The notes under the pieces were generated by a model. It was given only the letters and a program-made list of their open reading frames with translations. It had not been told where the DNA came from and searched no databases. A DNA stretch of 64,000 nt, taken from the NCBI RefSeq assembly GCF_050038885.1, contig NZ_CP143624.1, positions 4,650,001-4,714,000 on the forward strand, written 5' to 3'. The translations under genes were made by a program, and so were the position numbers. Source of the DNA: Myxococcus flavus (GTDB taxonomy: Bacteria; Myxococcota; Myxococcia; Myxococcales; Myxococcaceae). Below are positions 51,687 through 60,342 of this stretch, in pieces. The stretch's first letter is position 1; each line of letters starts with the position of its first letter.

Positions 51687-52423
51687 GCGCGCAGTTGCTC
51701 GCAGAAGGCCTGGAGAAGACCTTCCGTGGCCGCAAGGTGGTGCGGGGCGTGTCCTTCAACGTGGCGCCCGGCGAGGTGGTGGGCCTGCTGGGCCCCAATG
51801 GCGCGGGCAAGACGACCAGCTTCAACATGGTCGTGGGGCTGGTGTCTCCGGACGCGGGGCGCGTGCGCATTGGCGACGAGGACCTCACGCACCTGCCCAT
51901 GCACCGCCGCGCCCGCCGGGGCGTGGGCTACCTGCCCCAGGAAGCGTCCGTCTTCCGCAAGCTCACGGTGCGCGACAACTTCCTGTCCGTGCTGGAGCTC
52001 CAGAAGGGCCTGGACGCGAAGGCCCGCGTGCAGCGCGCCGACACCCTCCTGGAGGAGTTCGGCCTCACGCACGTCGCGGAGTCCCTGGGGGAGACGCTCT
52101 CCGGTGGCGAGCGCCGCCGCGCCGAGATTGCCCGCAGCCTCATCCCCCAGCCCCGCTTCATCCTCTTCGACGAGCCCTTCGCCGGCGTGGACCCCATCAA
52201 CGTGGGCGACCTCCAGCGGCAAATCTTCCTCCTCCGCGAGCGGGGCCTGGGCGTCCTCATCACCGACCACAACGTCCAGGACACCCTGGGCATCTGTGAC
52301 CGCGCATACATCATCGCACAGGGGCAGATTCTCGAGGAGGGCACCCCGGCGGAGATCGCCGCGTCTCCCAAGGCGCGGGCCGTCTACCTGGGGGAACGGT
52401 TTCGCCTCCAACAAGCGCTCTAA
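51683..52423 (+). CDS. lptB: LPS export ABC transporter ATPase
   Basis: 246-aa ATPase powering LPS extraction from the inner membrane with LptFG. Walker A GPNGAGKTT at 37-45, Q-loop GYLPQEASVFRKLTV, signature LSGGERRRAEIARSL, Walker B FILFDEPFAGVDP and switch ITDHNVQDTLGICD. The QEASVFRKLTV and DHNVRxTL patterns are specific to LptB. The ATG at 51683 overlaps the lptA stop codon. lptF/lptG are not in the window. A hairpin follows within 60 bp. Confidence 0.93.
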   Translation: MSAQLLAEGLEKTFRGRKVVRGVSFNVAPGEVVGLLGPNGAGKTTSFNMVVGLVSPDAGRVRIGDEDLTHLPMHRRARRGVGYLPQEASVFRKLTVRDNFLSVLELQKGLDAKARVQRADTLLEEFGLTHVAESLGETLSGGERRRAEIARSLIPQPRFILFDEPFAGVDPINVGDLQRQIFLLRERGLGVLITDHNVQDTLGICDRAYIIAQGQILEEGTPAEIAASPKARAVYLGERFRLQQAL

Positions 52424-52476
52424 GCACGGCTGGCCACCTGTCAGAGGCATGCTTAGAATGGGTTGGCCCCGCTTTT

Positions 52477-52494
52477 GCGCCGACCTATCGGCGC
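52477..52494 (+). terminator. Short hairpin between lptB and rpoN
   Basis: GCGCCGA and TCGGCGC pair perfectly around a CCTA loop, 54 bp after the lptB stop. No U-run follows. It suggests that rpoN can be transcribed separately. A TTGACA-like hexamer sits just beyond (52499-52504) but has no -10 at proper spacing. Confidence 0.35.
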
Positions 52495-52669
52495 CCTATT
52501 GACACCCTGAGTGGGTCCAAGCTCTTGGATTCCTTGTAGAATTCTGAGCATGCAAGCAAGGGACCCCCGTTTCAGGGCTGGACGAAGTCAGGGCACCTTG
52601 TTACGTTGGCACGGTCTTTGATTGTGGTCCTCTGTCGAGGGACCGAATCAACCCTGGAGACCCCGTCTC

Positions 52670-54187
<1,518 letters not shown>

Positions 54188-54205
54188 GCCGGGCTTGTCC
54201 CAGCG

Positions 54206-54223
54206 CGCCGCGTGCCCGCGGCG
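54206..54223 (+). terminator. Hairpin after rpoN
   Basis: CGCCGCG pairs with CGCGGCG around a TGCC loop, 18 bp past the rpoN stop. All stem positions match; no U-run. It plausibly separates rpoN from the acetyltransferase gene, but such GC hairpins arise easily in this genome. Confidence 0.3.
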
Positions 54224-54331
54224 TGATGATGTGGTGGTGGAGCAGGTCCGCAACGGCCATGGCCGGGGCCCGGAGCCGCGGAGGGCGCGCCGCTTGTCCG
54301 CGGCGCGTCGGCGTGGCCAGACTGGCGCCGC

Positions 54332-54982
54332 ATGAGCGCCACCCCACCTCCCGATTCCGGCACGCCCCGCCGTGAGTGTGTGCCCCTCGTCGTCCCGCCC
54401 ATCACCCTCGAAGGGCGGGACGTCCGCCTGGAGCCGCTGCGCTCCGAGCACGCGCCGGCCCTGGCCGCGCTGTGCGAGGACGACCTCTTCACCTGGTTCT
54501 CACGGGTGATGCGGACCGAGGCGGACGTGGCGGCCTTCATCGACAGCGCCTGCCAGGCGGCCGAGCGGGGGAGCGAGCGCCCCTTCGTCATCATCGAGCG
54601 GCGGACGGGCGCGCCAGTGGGCAGCACCCGCTACCTCGACATCCAGCGCGACCACCGCACGCTGGAGATTGGCTACACGTGGCTGGGGCGCCGCGTGTGG
54701 CGCACGCGCGTCAACACCGAGTGCAAGTACCTGCTGCTGCGGCACGCCTTCGAGTCGCTCGGCGTCATGCGGGTGCAGTTGAAGACGGACCGGAACAACG
54801 CGCGCTCCCGCGCGGCCATCGAGCGGCTGGGCGCTCGCTTCGAGGGCGTGCTCCGCAACCACATGCTGGTGCGCGGCGGCGTGGTGCGTGACAGCGCGTA
54901 CTACAGCGTCATCGACACGGAGTGGCCGGAAGTGAAGGTTCGGCTGGAAGGGCTGCTCGCCGCGGACGGGCCGCGGGTATAG
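54332..54982 (+). CDS. GNAT-family N-acetyltransferase (RimJ/RimL type)
   Basis: 216-aa acetyl-CoA-dependent acetyltransferase. ITLEGRDVRLEPLRSEHAPA is the RimJ/RimL start; GSTRYLDIQRDHRTLEIGYT and WLGRRVWRTRVNTECKYLLL cover the acetyl-CoA region; VQLKTDRNNARSRAAIERLG is the C-terminal signature. Substrate unknown (often small molecules or protein N-termini). It stands between rpoN and hpf, where proteobacterial genomes normally have no such gene, so it is an insertion into the conserved block. Confidence 0.85.
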   Translation: MSATPPPDSGTPRRECVPLVVPPITLEGRDVRLEPLRSEHAPALAALCEDDLFTWFSRVMRTEADVAAFIDSACQAAERGSERPFVIIERRTGAPVGSTRYLDIQRDHRTLEIGYTWLGRRVWRTRVNTECKYLLLRHAFESLGVMRVQLKTDRNNARSRAAIERLGARFEGVLRNHMLVRGGVVRDSAYYSVIDTEWPEVKVRLEGLLAADGPRV

Positions 54983-54995
54983 GGTGCGGCGCCGC

Positions 54996-55781
54996 ATGAA
55001 CCGCATTCTTCGTCGCAACCTTCTTCGCGCTCCGGCAGGCGCCTTCGTCGCGGTGGGCCTGCTGTCGGGCTGTGGCAGCAGTCTCACCTCGGAAGTCGTC
55101 GACCTGGCGTCGCTGGCGGACCGGACGCTCACGCTCGCCCAGTCGGATGTGGACGTCTACGAGGGGCTGGACGAGCCGGGCTCCCACCGCGTCACCGTCA
55201 CCTTCTCGCCGGCGGTGGAGGAGGACCGCTGCACCGAGCTGCGCGAGGGCGTCACGGCCACCTTCAACGGCCTGCCCATGACGCTGGAGCGGGGCGGGGT
55301 GGATGGCACCGCGGGCCGCGACGTGTGCGTGCCCACGCGGGCCTACTACGACTTCGACCCCAACGTCTGGGTGCAGCAGCCCGCGGAGAACGGCCGCGTC
55401 GTCCTCCAGGATGGCACGCACACCATCACCCTCGTCCTGGAGCGCGGCAAGGCCAAGCGCCTCTTCTCCTTCCAGGGCCCGGGGGCCGAGGACCGGCTCA
55501 CGCGCGGCCAGGAGTACTCGTTCCGGTGGCTGCCCGAGGGCGAGGTCCCCGGCCCCATCTCCGCCACCCTGCTGCGCGAGGGCGGGACCGCCACGGCCAC
55601 CATCCCCACCACGCAGGAGGAAGCGGTCGTCAGCTTCACCCTGCTGCAGACCACGCCTGTCGCCGCCCACCTGCTGACGCTGAGCGCGACCGCGCCCGGC
55701 AACGTGCTGGAGTGCACGGGCGTCGCCGCCTGCGCGGCGACGGTGTTCCACTCCGAGGAGCGGGTCGTCAACGTGCAGTGA
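54996..55781 (+). CDS. Lipoprotein of unknown function
   Basis: 261-aa protein with signal peptide MNRILRRNLLRAPAGAFVAV ending in LLSGC (lipidated Cys25). The mature part looks all-beta, with Ca/Ig-like stretches (HRVTVTFSPAVEEDRC, NGRVVLQDGTHTITLVLERG) and four cysteines, two near 88-110 and two near the C-terminus. No recognised domain. It begins 13 bp after the acetyltransferase stop, so is probably co-transcribed. An in-frame GTG 12 bp upstream is an alternative start. Confidence 0.75.
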   Translation: MNRILRRNLLRAPAGAFVAVGLLSGCGSSLTSEVVDLASLADRTLTLAQSDVDVYEGLDEPGSHRVTVTFSPAVEEDRCTELREGVTATFNGLPMTLERGGVDGTAGRDVCVPTRAYYDFDPNVWVQQPAENGRVVLQDGTHTITLVLERGKAKRLFSFQGPGAEDRLTRGQEYSFRWLPEGEVPGPISATLLREGGTATATIPTTQEEAVVSFTLLQTTPVAAHLLTLSATAPGNVLECTGVAACAATVFHSEERVVNVQ

Positions 55782-55892
55782 GCGGCCGGGGAGCGGGCGG
55801 GGGAGCGGGCCCTGGGCTTTCCGGGCTCGATTGCCGCGGCGTGCCGCCACGCCCACCGTGCCTGGGTACTTCCTTTCGGAAAGGACCCAGTC

Positions 55893-56777
55893 ATGGCCCA
55901 GAAGAATCCCGACCCGCGCAGCGCCGGCCCCCAGCCGCCCTTTCCCCAGCAGTCCCAGCCGCACCCCGGACATGAGGGGCGGATGACCCCGGAGCCCGAC
56001 TACGGCGAGCAGTCCTACAAGGGGCTGGGCCGGCTCAAGGACCGGGTGGCGCTCGTCACCGGCGGGGACAGCGGCATTGGCCGCGCGGTGTGCCTGGCCT
56101 TCGCGCGCGAGGGCGCGGACATCGCGGTGTCCTTCCTCAGCGAGGGCGACGACGCCCAGCAGGTGAAGCGCGTGGTGGAGGAGGCGGGGCGCAAGGCGCT
56201 GCTGCTGCCCGGAGACCTCTCCGTGGAGGCCCACTGCCGCAAGCTGGTGGAGGACACCGTGAAGCGCTTCGGGCGCATCGACATCCTCGTCAACAACGCC
56301 GCCTACCAGGGCGAGGCGGTGGAGCGCTTCGAGGACCTGGACCCCGAGCGCCTGGAGCGCGCCTTCCGCACCAACATCCTCGCGATGTTCCACCTGGTGC
56401 GCTACGCGCTGCCGCACATGAAGGAGGGGGGCACCATCATCAACACCACCTCCATCCAGGCGTACGACCCCTCGCCCGCCATCCTGGACTACGCCGTCAC
56501 CAAGGGCGCCATCGTCAACTTCACCAAGGGACTGGCGCGGCAGCTCATCGAGCGAGGCATCCGGGTCAACGCCGTGGCGCCCGGCCCCGTGTGGACGCCG
56601 CTCATCCCCCAGTCCTTCGACGCGGAGAAGACGTCGAAGTTCGGCAAGGACTCCCCCATGGGCCGCCCCGCGCAGCCCGCGGAGCTGGCGCCGTCCTACG
56701 TGTTCCTCGCCTCGGACGAGTCCCGCTACGTCAACGCGGAGGTGCTGGGCGTGACGGGCGGGCGGCTGCTCGCGTGA
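55893..56777 (+). CDS. Short-chain dehydrogenase/reductase (YghA/YhdF-like)
   Basis: 294-aa SDR. A Pro/Gln-rich N-terminal arm (about 45 residues) is typical of the YghA/glucose-dehydrogenase-like subgroup. NAD(P) site GGDSGIG at 57-63, NNAAYQG, and catalytic S187, Y200, K204 (YAVTK). C-terminal PGPVWTPLIPQSF and GVTGGRLLA match the group. Its members reduce aldehydes or sugars and are often stress-induced; true substrate unknown. Followed by a strong hairpin upstream of hpf. Confidence 0.87.
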   Translation: MAQKNPDPRSAGPQPPFPQQSQPHPGHEGRMTPEPDYGEQSYKGLGRLKDRVALVTGGDSGIGRAVCLAFAREGADIAVSFLSEGDDAQQVKRVVEEAGRKALLLPGDLSVEAHCRKLVEDTVKRFGRIDILVNNAAYQGEAVERFEDLDPERLERAFRTNILAMFHLVRYALPHMKEGGTIINTTSIQAYDPSPAILDYAVTKGAIVNFTKGLARQLIERGIRVNAVAPGPVWTPLIPQSFDAEKTSKFGKDSPMGRPAQPAELAPSYVFLASDESRYVNAEVLGVTGGRLLA

Positions 56778-56812
56778 GCTGACGCGACGCGTGACTTCAC
56801 TGGGAGCAGTGC

Positions 56813-56855
56813 TGGCATGGCCCCATGGTGGGGCCATTGCCAGTGATTGCCAGTG
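56813..56855 (+). promoter_or_regulatory. Strong hairpin plus direct repeat in the hpf upstream region
   Basis: Positions 56813-56842 form a near-perfect hairpin: TGGC-ATGGCCCCA against TGGGGCCATTGCCA, loop TGG, one bulged A. Its 3' arm runs into a tandem direct repeat ATTGCCAGTG (56836-56845 and 56846-56855). It could end SDR transcription, bind a regulator of hpf, or both; hpf starts 145 bp further on. No U-run follows the stem. Confidence 0.45.
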
Positions 56856-56999
56856 ACGGGTGGTGCAGGCGGGATGTCCTCCCTCGGACTGGCGGTGTGT
56901 CCGGGAACAGGCAACCTGTTGGGGCGGGTTGCTTTCCAGGGCTCGGAAAGTTTCAGATCCGTCACGGAGCCCACCTCTCACCCTAGGAGGCAGCCACGC

Positions 57000-57668
57000 A
57001 TGCAGTTCAACATCACCTTCCGTCAGTTCGGGGCGTCGGATTCCCTCAAGGAGTACGCACGCGAGAAGGTCGAAAGGGTGAACCGGCTGCTGGACCGTGC
57101 CGGCGAGGCCCATGTGGTCCTGTCGTTGGAGCGGCACCTGCACCATGCGGACATCACCATCCACTCCGGCGCCTGGGTGCTCCGAGGGCGTGACAAGAGC
57201 GATGACATGTACGCGTCCATCGACCTGGCGATGGACAAGATTGAACGCCAGCTGCGCCGCTACCGTGACAAGCTGAAGACGCACCATGGCCGTGAGCGCG
57301 TCCACCACCGGCAGGATCTGGTGGAGCAGCTCCGGGTCCGCCACGCCGTGTTCGAGCTCCCGGACGTGGAGGCGCTGGAGTCCCTCGCGGAGGCCTCGAC
57401 GAGCGAGGCGGCGCCGAAGCCCGCCGTCGCCGTGCCCGTCCAGCCCGCGGCGCAGCCGCCGTCGGCGCGCGAGGTGCGGGCCACCCACCTCACCGTCAAG
57501 CCGCTCACGGTGGATGATGCGGTGATGCAGATGAATCTGATGAACAACGACTTCTACGTCTTCCACAACGTGGCGTCGGAGTCGCTGTGCATCGTCTACC
57601 GGCGCAAGGATGGCCAGTACGGCCTCATCGAGCCGCACGCCCCGGCGGTCGCCGCCACGGGGACCTGA
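57000..57668 (+). CDS. hpf: Long-form ribosome hibernation promoting factor
   Basis: 222-aa protein. N-terminal S30AE domain (about 1-100: MQFNITFRQFGASDSLKEYA, AMDKIERQLRRYRDKLKTHH), an Ala/Pro linker, then the C-terminal dimerisation domain (about 160-212: LTVKPLTVDDAVMQMNLMNN, DFYVFHNV, CIVYRRKDGQYGLIEPHA). The long form binds the 30S decoding centre and dimerises 70S ribosomes into 100S particles during stationary phase. AGGAGG 9 bp before the ATG. Position after rpoN and before ptsN is conserved across proteobacteria. Confidence 0.92.
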   Translation: MQFNITFRQFGASDSLKEYAREKVERVNRLLDRAGEAHVVLSLERHLHHADITIHSGAWVLRGRDKSDDMYASIDLAMDKIERQLRRYRDKLKTHHGRERVHHRQDLVEQLRVRHAVFELPDVEALESLAEASTSEAAPKPAVAVPVQPAAQPPSAREVRATHLTVKPLTVDDAVMQMNLMNNDFYVFHNVASESLCIVYRRKDGQYGLIEPHAPAVAATGT

Positions 57669-57677
57669 GCCTGAAGA

Positions 57678-57715
57678 CATGCGCCGTCACCCGGCCTCAG
57701 GGGTGACGGCGTGTG
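57678..57715 (+). terminator. Hairpin just after hpf, likely terminator
   Basis: CGCCGTCACCC (57682-57692) and GGGTGACGGCG (57701-57711) form a perfect 11-bp stem with an 8-nt loop, extendable to 15 bp with two G-U pairs. It starts 10 bp after the hpf stop codon. No U-run, but stem strength and position favour a terminator or 3' stabiliser. Confidence 0.55.
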
Positions 57716-57756
57716 ACAGCTGGAAGGCCGCTGCGTGCCAGGCGCGTCACGCGCCA

Positions 57757-57804
57757 GGCCTCAGTGGCCGCGGCAGTCGAAGCGCTGGCGTGGCCACTGA
57801 GGCC
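57757..57804. repeat. Perfect 13-bp inverted repeat
   Basis: GGCCTCAGTGGCC at 57757-57769 and its exact complement GGCCACTGAGGCC at 57792-57804 flank a 22-bp spacer. The same GGCCTCAG core forms the loop of the hairpin 60 bp upstream. Could be a palindromic repeat element or a protein site. Confidence 0.5.
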
Positions 57805-58247
57805 GCGGGAGCTCGAGGGCCGGGCGGGCGTTGACGGGCGCCGGCGTCATCGAGGCGGCGCGTTCACTCAGGGACCGCGACAGCAGCTCTCGCGGGAACG
57901 CGACGCGTCCACGTCGCGCCCCCGCGTGCCGCGGTCCCGCATGCCCCCAAAGCCCGCTTCCGAGTGGTCGAGGGCCTGGGGGCGCGCACCGGCGTGGCCC
58001 TGGAGCCACGTCCCGTCCTCGGAGAAGGCCGCCGAAGCGGCCCTGGGCCCGGGTGTGGGCCGCCCTGGCCAGCACCAGCCCCTCCCTCTTCATGGCGAGG
58101 GGCTGGGCGCGGTAGCGGCCACGCAGTCCCTCCGAGTCCACGGCGAGGGTGGGAAGTCCCTTCGTGCCCCGGGTGGGGGGCGTAGCCACCTTGAAAGCGC
58201 GGGCACCCGAAGCCCCTATCGCCCTGGAGGACGGGCTTCCCTTCCGC

Positions 58248-58287
58248 GTCATGATGCGCAGTGTGCGCGGCGTGCGTGCATCATGAC
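58248..58287. repeat. 10-bp inverted repeat upstream of ptsN
   Basis: GTCATGATGC at 58248-58257 is mirrored by GCATCATGAC at 58278-58287 with 20 bp between. Centre-to-centre spacing is 30 bp, about three DNA turns, and the ptsN start lies 71 bp downstream, so it could be an operator of ptsN. No regulator known. Confidence 0.4.
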
Positions 58288-58358
58288 AGGCCACCCTTGC
58301 GCTAAAGAGGGGTGAGGAGTAATTGCCGCCCACCAGGAGCGCCAGCGCGGGAGCGTCA

Positions 58359-58820
58359 GTGAGAATCGCCGAGTTCCTCAGCCCCCAAGCCGTCATCGCC
58401 GACATGCAGTCGCGGACGAAGCCCGAAGTGTTGCGTGAGCTGAGCGCCACGCTGGTGCGCGCGCATCCGCAGCTCTCCGCGGAGCGGCTGGTGGAGGTGC
58501 TGCGCGAGCGCGAGAAGCTGGGCAGCACCGGCATCGGCGAGGGCGTGGCCATCCCCCACGGCAAGCTGCCGGGCATGGCCCAGCTCCAGGCCGCCTTCGG
58601 CGTGTCGCGCGCCGGGGTGGACTTCGAGGCCATCGACGGCAAGTCCACCCACCTGTTCTTCGCGCTGGTGGCGCCGGAGAACAGCGCTGGCGTCCACCTG
58701 AAGGCGCTGGCTCGTATCTCCCGGTTGTTCAAGAATCCGCGCTTCCGGGCCGCCATCCTCGAGGCACCGACGGCCGCGGACATCCACGCGCTCATCGTCC
58801 AGGAAGACGCGCGGCCTTGA
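58359..58820 (+). CDS. ptsN: Nitrogen-type PTS enzyme IIA
   Basis: 153-aa EIIA-Ntr-like regulator. MRIAEFLSPQAVIADMQSRT, then REKLGSTGIGEGVAIPHGKL with the phosphorylatable His67, and GVDFEAIDGKSTHLFFALVA, VHLKALARISRLFKNPRF complete the PTS EIIA-2 fold. It takes phosphate from NPr in the PTS-Ntr chain and regulates rather than transports. GTG at 58359 with GGGAG about 5 bp upstream; upstream in-frame TTG/GTG starts are weaker. Last member of the rpoN-hpf-ptsN set. Confidence 0.9.
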   Translation: MRIAEFLSPQAVIADMQSRTKPEVLRELSATLVRAHPQLSAERLVEVLREREKLGSTGIGEGVAIPHGKLPGMAQLQAAFGVSRAGVDFEAIDGKSTHLFFALVAPENSAGVHLKALARISRLFKNPRFRAAILEAPTAADIHALIVQEDARP

Positions 58821-58854
58821 GTCGGGCGGCGTTCCGGGGGGAACATCCGCAACC

Positions 58855-59700
58855 ATGGACGTCGTCCTGAGGCCCATCAGCGACCGCTTCTTTCACGACC
58901 ACCTGCTGCCCTTCTTCCGGCGAGCCATGGGCGATGCCTCCGGGGCGCTCGAGTCACTCCAGGAGCACCTGGGGGATGGCCAGGCGCGCATGCTCTGCGA
59001 GCGGATGCTCGCCACGGCGCTCCCAGGCGGCGTGGGCTCCGTGGACGCGGACCCCTGGGCGGACCTGGTGGACCGGCTCGTCTTCCTTCCCTGGATGGAA
59101 GGCCCGTCGGGCTGGGAGGTGGGGGACGCGGAGGTGGGCTACGCGGACGGCTGGGACGAGGCCCTGCACCTGTCGCTGATGGTGGAGGAGGCGGACTACC
59201 CCTACTGGGACGCGCGCGCGGCGCGCGAGGTGAGGGACCGCTTCCGCTTCCGGCCGCGAGAGGACGTGGGTCTGGCCTCGCTGCTGGCGGGGCAGTGGGA
59301 GCCCTTCCCGGAGTTCCCACCGGACCAGGTGTTCGTCACGCAGGGCCGGGGCGAGTACTCCCCGTCCGAGCGCTATGCCTTCGCGGACTGGGCGTGGCGT
59401 CCGGCGCGCAAGGTGGCGCACTGGCAGGTGAACCTGCCGCGCAAGCTGGAGCGGCTCCTGACGCGTGAGCAGGAGCGGATGCGCCTGCCGTCGCTGCCGG
59501 AGAAGGACGAGGTGCTGGCGTACTGGATGGGCAAGCAGGCCCAGCCGCCGCCGCTCACGGTGGCCTTCTCCGGGCTGGGGCCTCGCGCGGCCAACTGGAT
59601 TCGCGAGCTGGGCGCGCTCACCGCGCACCTGCGCGGCGCGGCGCTGGCGAAGCAGGGACTGGCGGCGCTCGTCACGAAGGGCTCCGGCGTTCGCATCTAG
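58855..59700 (+). CDS. Hypothetical protein, probably lineage-specific
   Basis: 281-aa cytosolic protein; no signal peptide or membrane helix. Rich in Trp, Tyr and acidic residues (DADPWADLVDRLVFLPWMEG, ADYPYWDARAAREVRDRF) with Pro-rich turns, then a basic helical C-terminus. I recognise no domain. It starts 34 bp after ptsN on the same strand and its last 4 bp overlap the stop of the convergent dtd gene. Coding is supported by the spacing and a full-length frame with balanced residue use. Confidence 0.75.
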   Translation: MDVVLRPISDRFFHDHLLPFFRRAMGDASGALESLQEHLGDGQARMLCERMLATALPGGVGSVDADPWADLVDRLVFLPWMEGPSGWEVGDAEVGYADGWDEALHLSLMVEEADYPYWDARAAREVRDRFRFRPREDVGLASLLAGQWEPFPEFPPDQVFVTQGRGEYSPSERYAFADWAWRPARKVAHWQVNLPRKLERLLTREQERMRLPSLPEKDEVLAYWMGKQAQPPPLTVAFSGLGPRAANWIRELGALTAHLRGAALAKQGLAALVTKGSGVRI

Positions 59701-60158
59701 CCCTTCGGCGCGGACGGCCCGGGGCTCTCCAGCAGCAGGGTGACGGGGCCGTCATTGACGAGCGCCACCTTCATGTCCGCGGCGAAGATGCCGGTGCCCA
59801 CGCTCAAGCCACGCTGGCGCAGCAGCTCGCAGGTGCGCTCGTAGAGGGCCTTGGCGCCCACCGGCTCCATGGCGTCGATGAAGCTGGGCCTGCGGCCCTT
59901 GCGCGCGTCGCCGTAGAGCGTGAACTGGCTGACGACGATGAGCTGACGGGACGTGTCCTCCAGCGACAGGTTCATCTTCCCCGCGGTGTCCTCGAAGATG
60001 CGCAGTGTGGCCAGCTTCTCCGCCATCCACGCCACGTCCGCCTCGGTGTCGCCCTTGCCCACGCCCAGCAGCACCAGCAGGCCCGGGCCGATTTCGCTCA
60101 CGCGCTGGCCCTCCACCGTCACCGACGCCTCCAGCACCCGCTGCACCACCGCTCTCAT
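59697..60158 (-). CDS. dtd: D-aminoacyl-tRNA deacylase
   Basis: 153-aa enzyme hydrolysing D-aminoacyl-tRNA to protect translation. MRAVVQRVLEASVTVEGQRV, LLVLLGVGKGDTEADVAWMA, the catalytic SQFTLYGDARKGRRPSF (SQFTL-Y/YG motif) and NDGPVTLLLES (the GP-x-T cross-subunit motif) make the identity clear. The length is normal. Divergent from the PBP4 gene, with about 180 bp between for both promoters. Confidence 0.95.
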   Translation of the reverse strand: MRAVVQRVLEASVTVEGQRVSEIGPGLLVLLGVGKGDTEADVAWMAEKLATLRIFEDTAGKMNLSLEDTSRQLIVVSQFTLYGDARKGRRPSFIDAMEPVGAKALYERTCELLRQRGLSVGTGIFAADMKVALVNDGPVTLLLESPGPSAPKG

Positions 60159-60342
60159 CGAAGTCTCCTCCTGGACAGGACGTGTTTCACAGTCCCCACG
60201 TCAGTCACGTCGTTACAGTTGGAATGTCAGGTTTCTGCCTGCTGGTAGAGCGAGCGCCCAGACGTGGACTCACGCTGTCTCTCACCCTTGCTCGTTTTTT
60301 GCCCCGTTCCGCATAATGGCACCTGACTTCCCCGGAGAGAGT

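Larger units (their letters stand above)
57669..58358. other. 690-bp non-coding stretch between hpf and ptsN, rich in palindromes
   Basis: No open frame here has a motif, signal peptide or good ribosome-binding site; frames on both strands are Arg/Gly/Pro-rich, as random GC-rich DNA gives. The first 140 bp carry three inverted repeats, listed separately or as follows: a 6-bp stem GGCGCG/CGCGCC at 57741-57755. A further inverted repeat lies near the ptsN end. The sequence GGCCTCAG recurs at 57693-57700 and 57757-57764, with its complement at 57797-57804. Confidence 0.5.

Noticed and set aside
52499..52542. TTGACA (52499-52504) and TAGAAT (52537-52542) upstream of rpoN as a sigma-70-type promoter
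   Set aside because: The two hexamers are 32 bp apart, about twice the usual spacing, and neither has a good partner at 16-18 bp.
57761..58852. Minus-strand frame covering the hpf-ptsN gap and ptsN
   Set aside because: Half of it is antisense to ptsN and the rest is Arg/Gly/Pro-rich with no recognisable feature or supported start.
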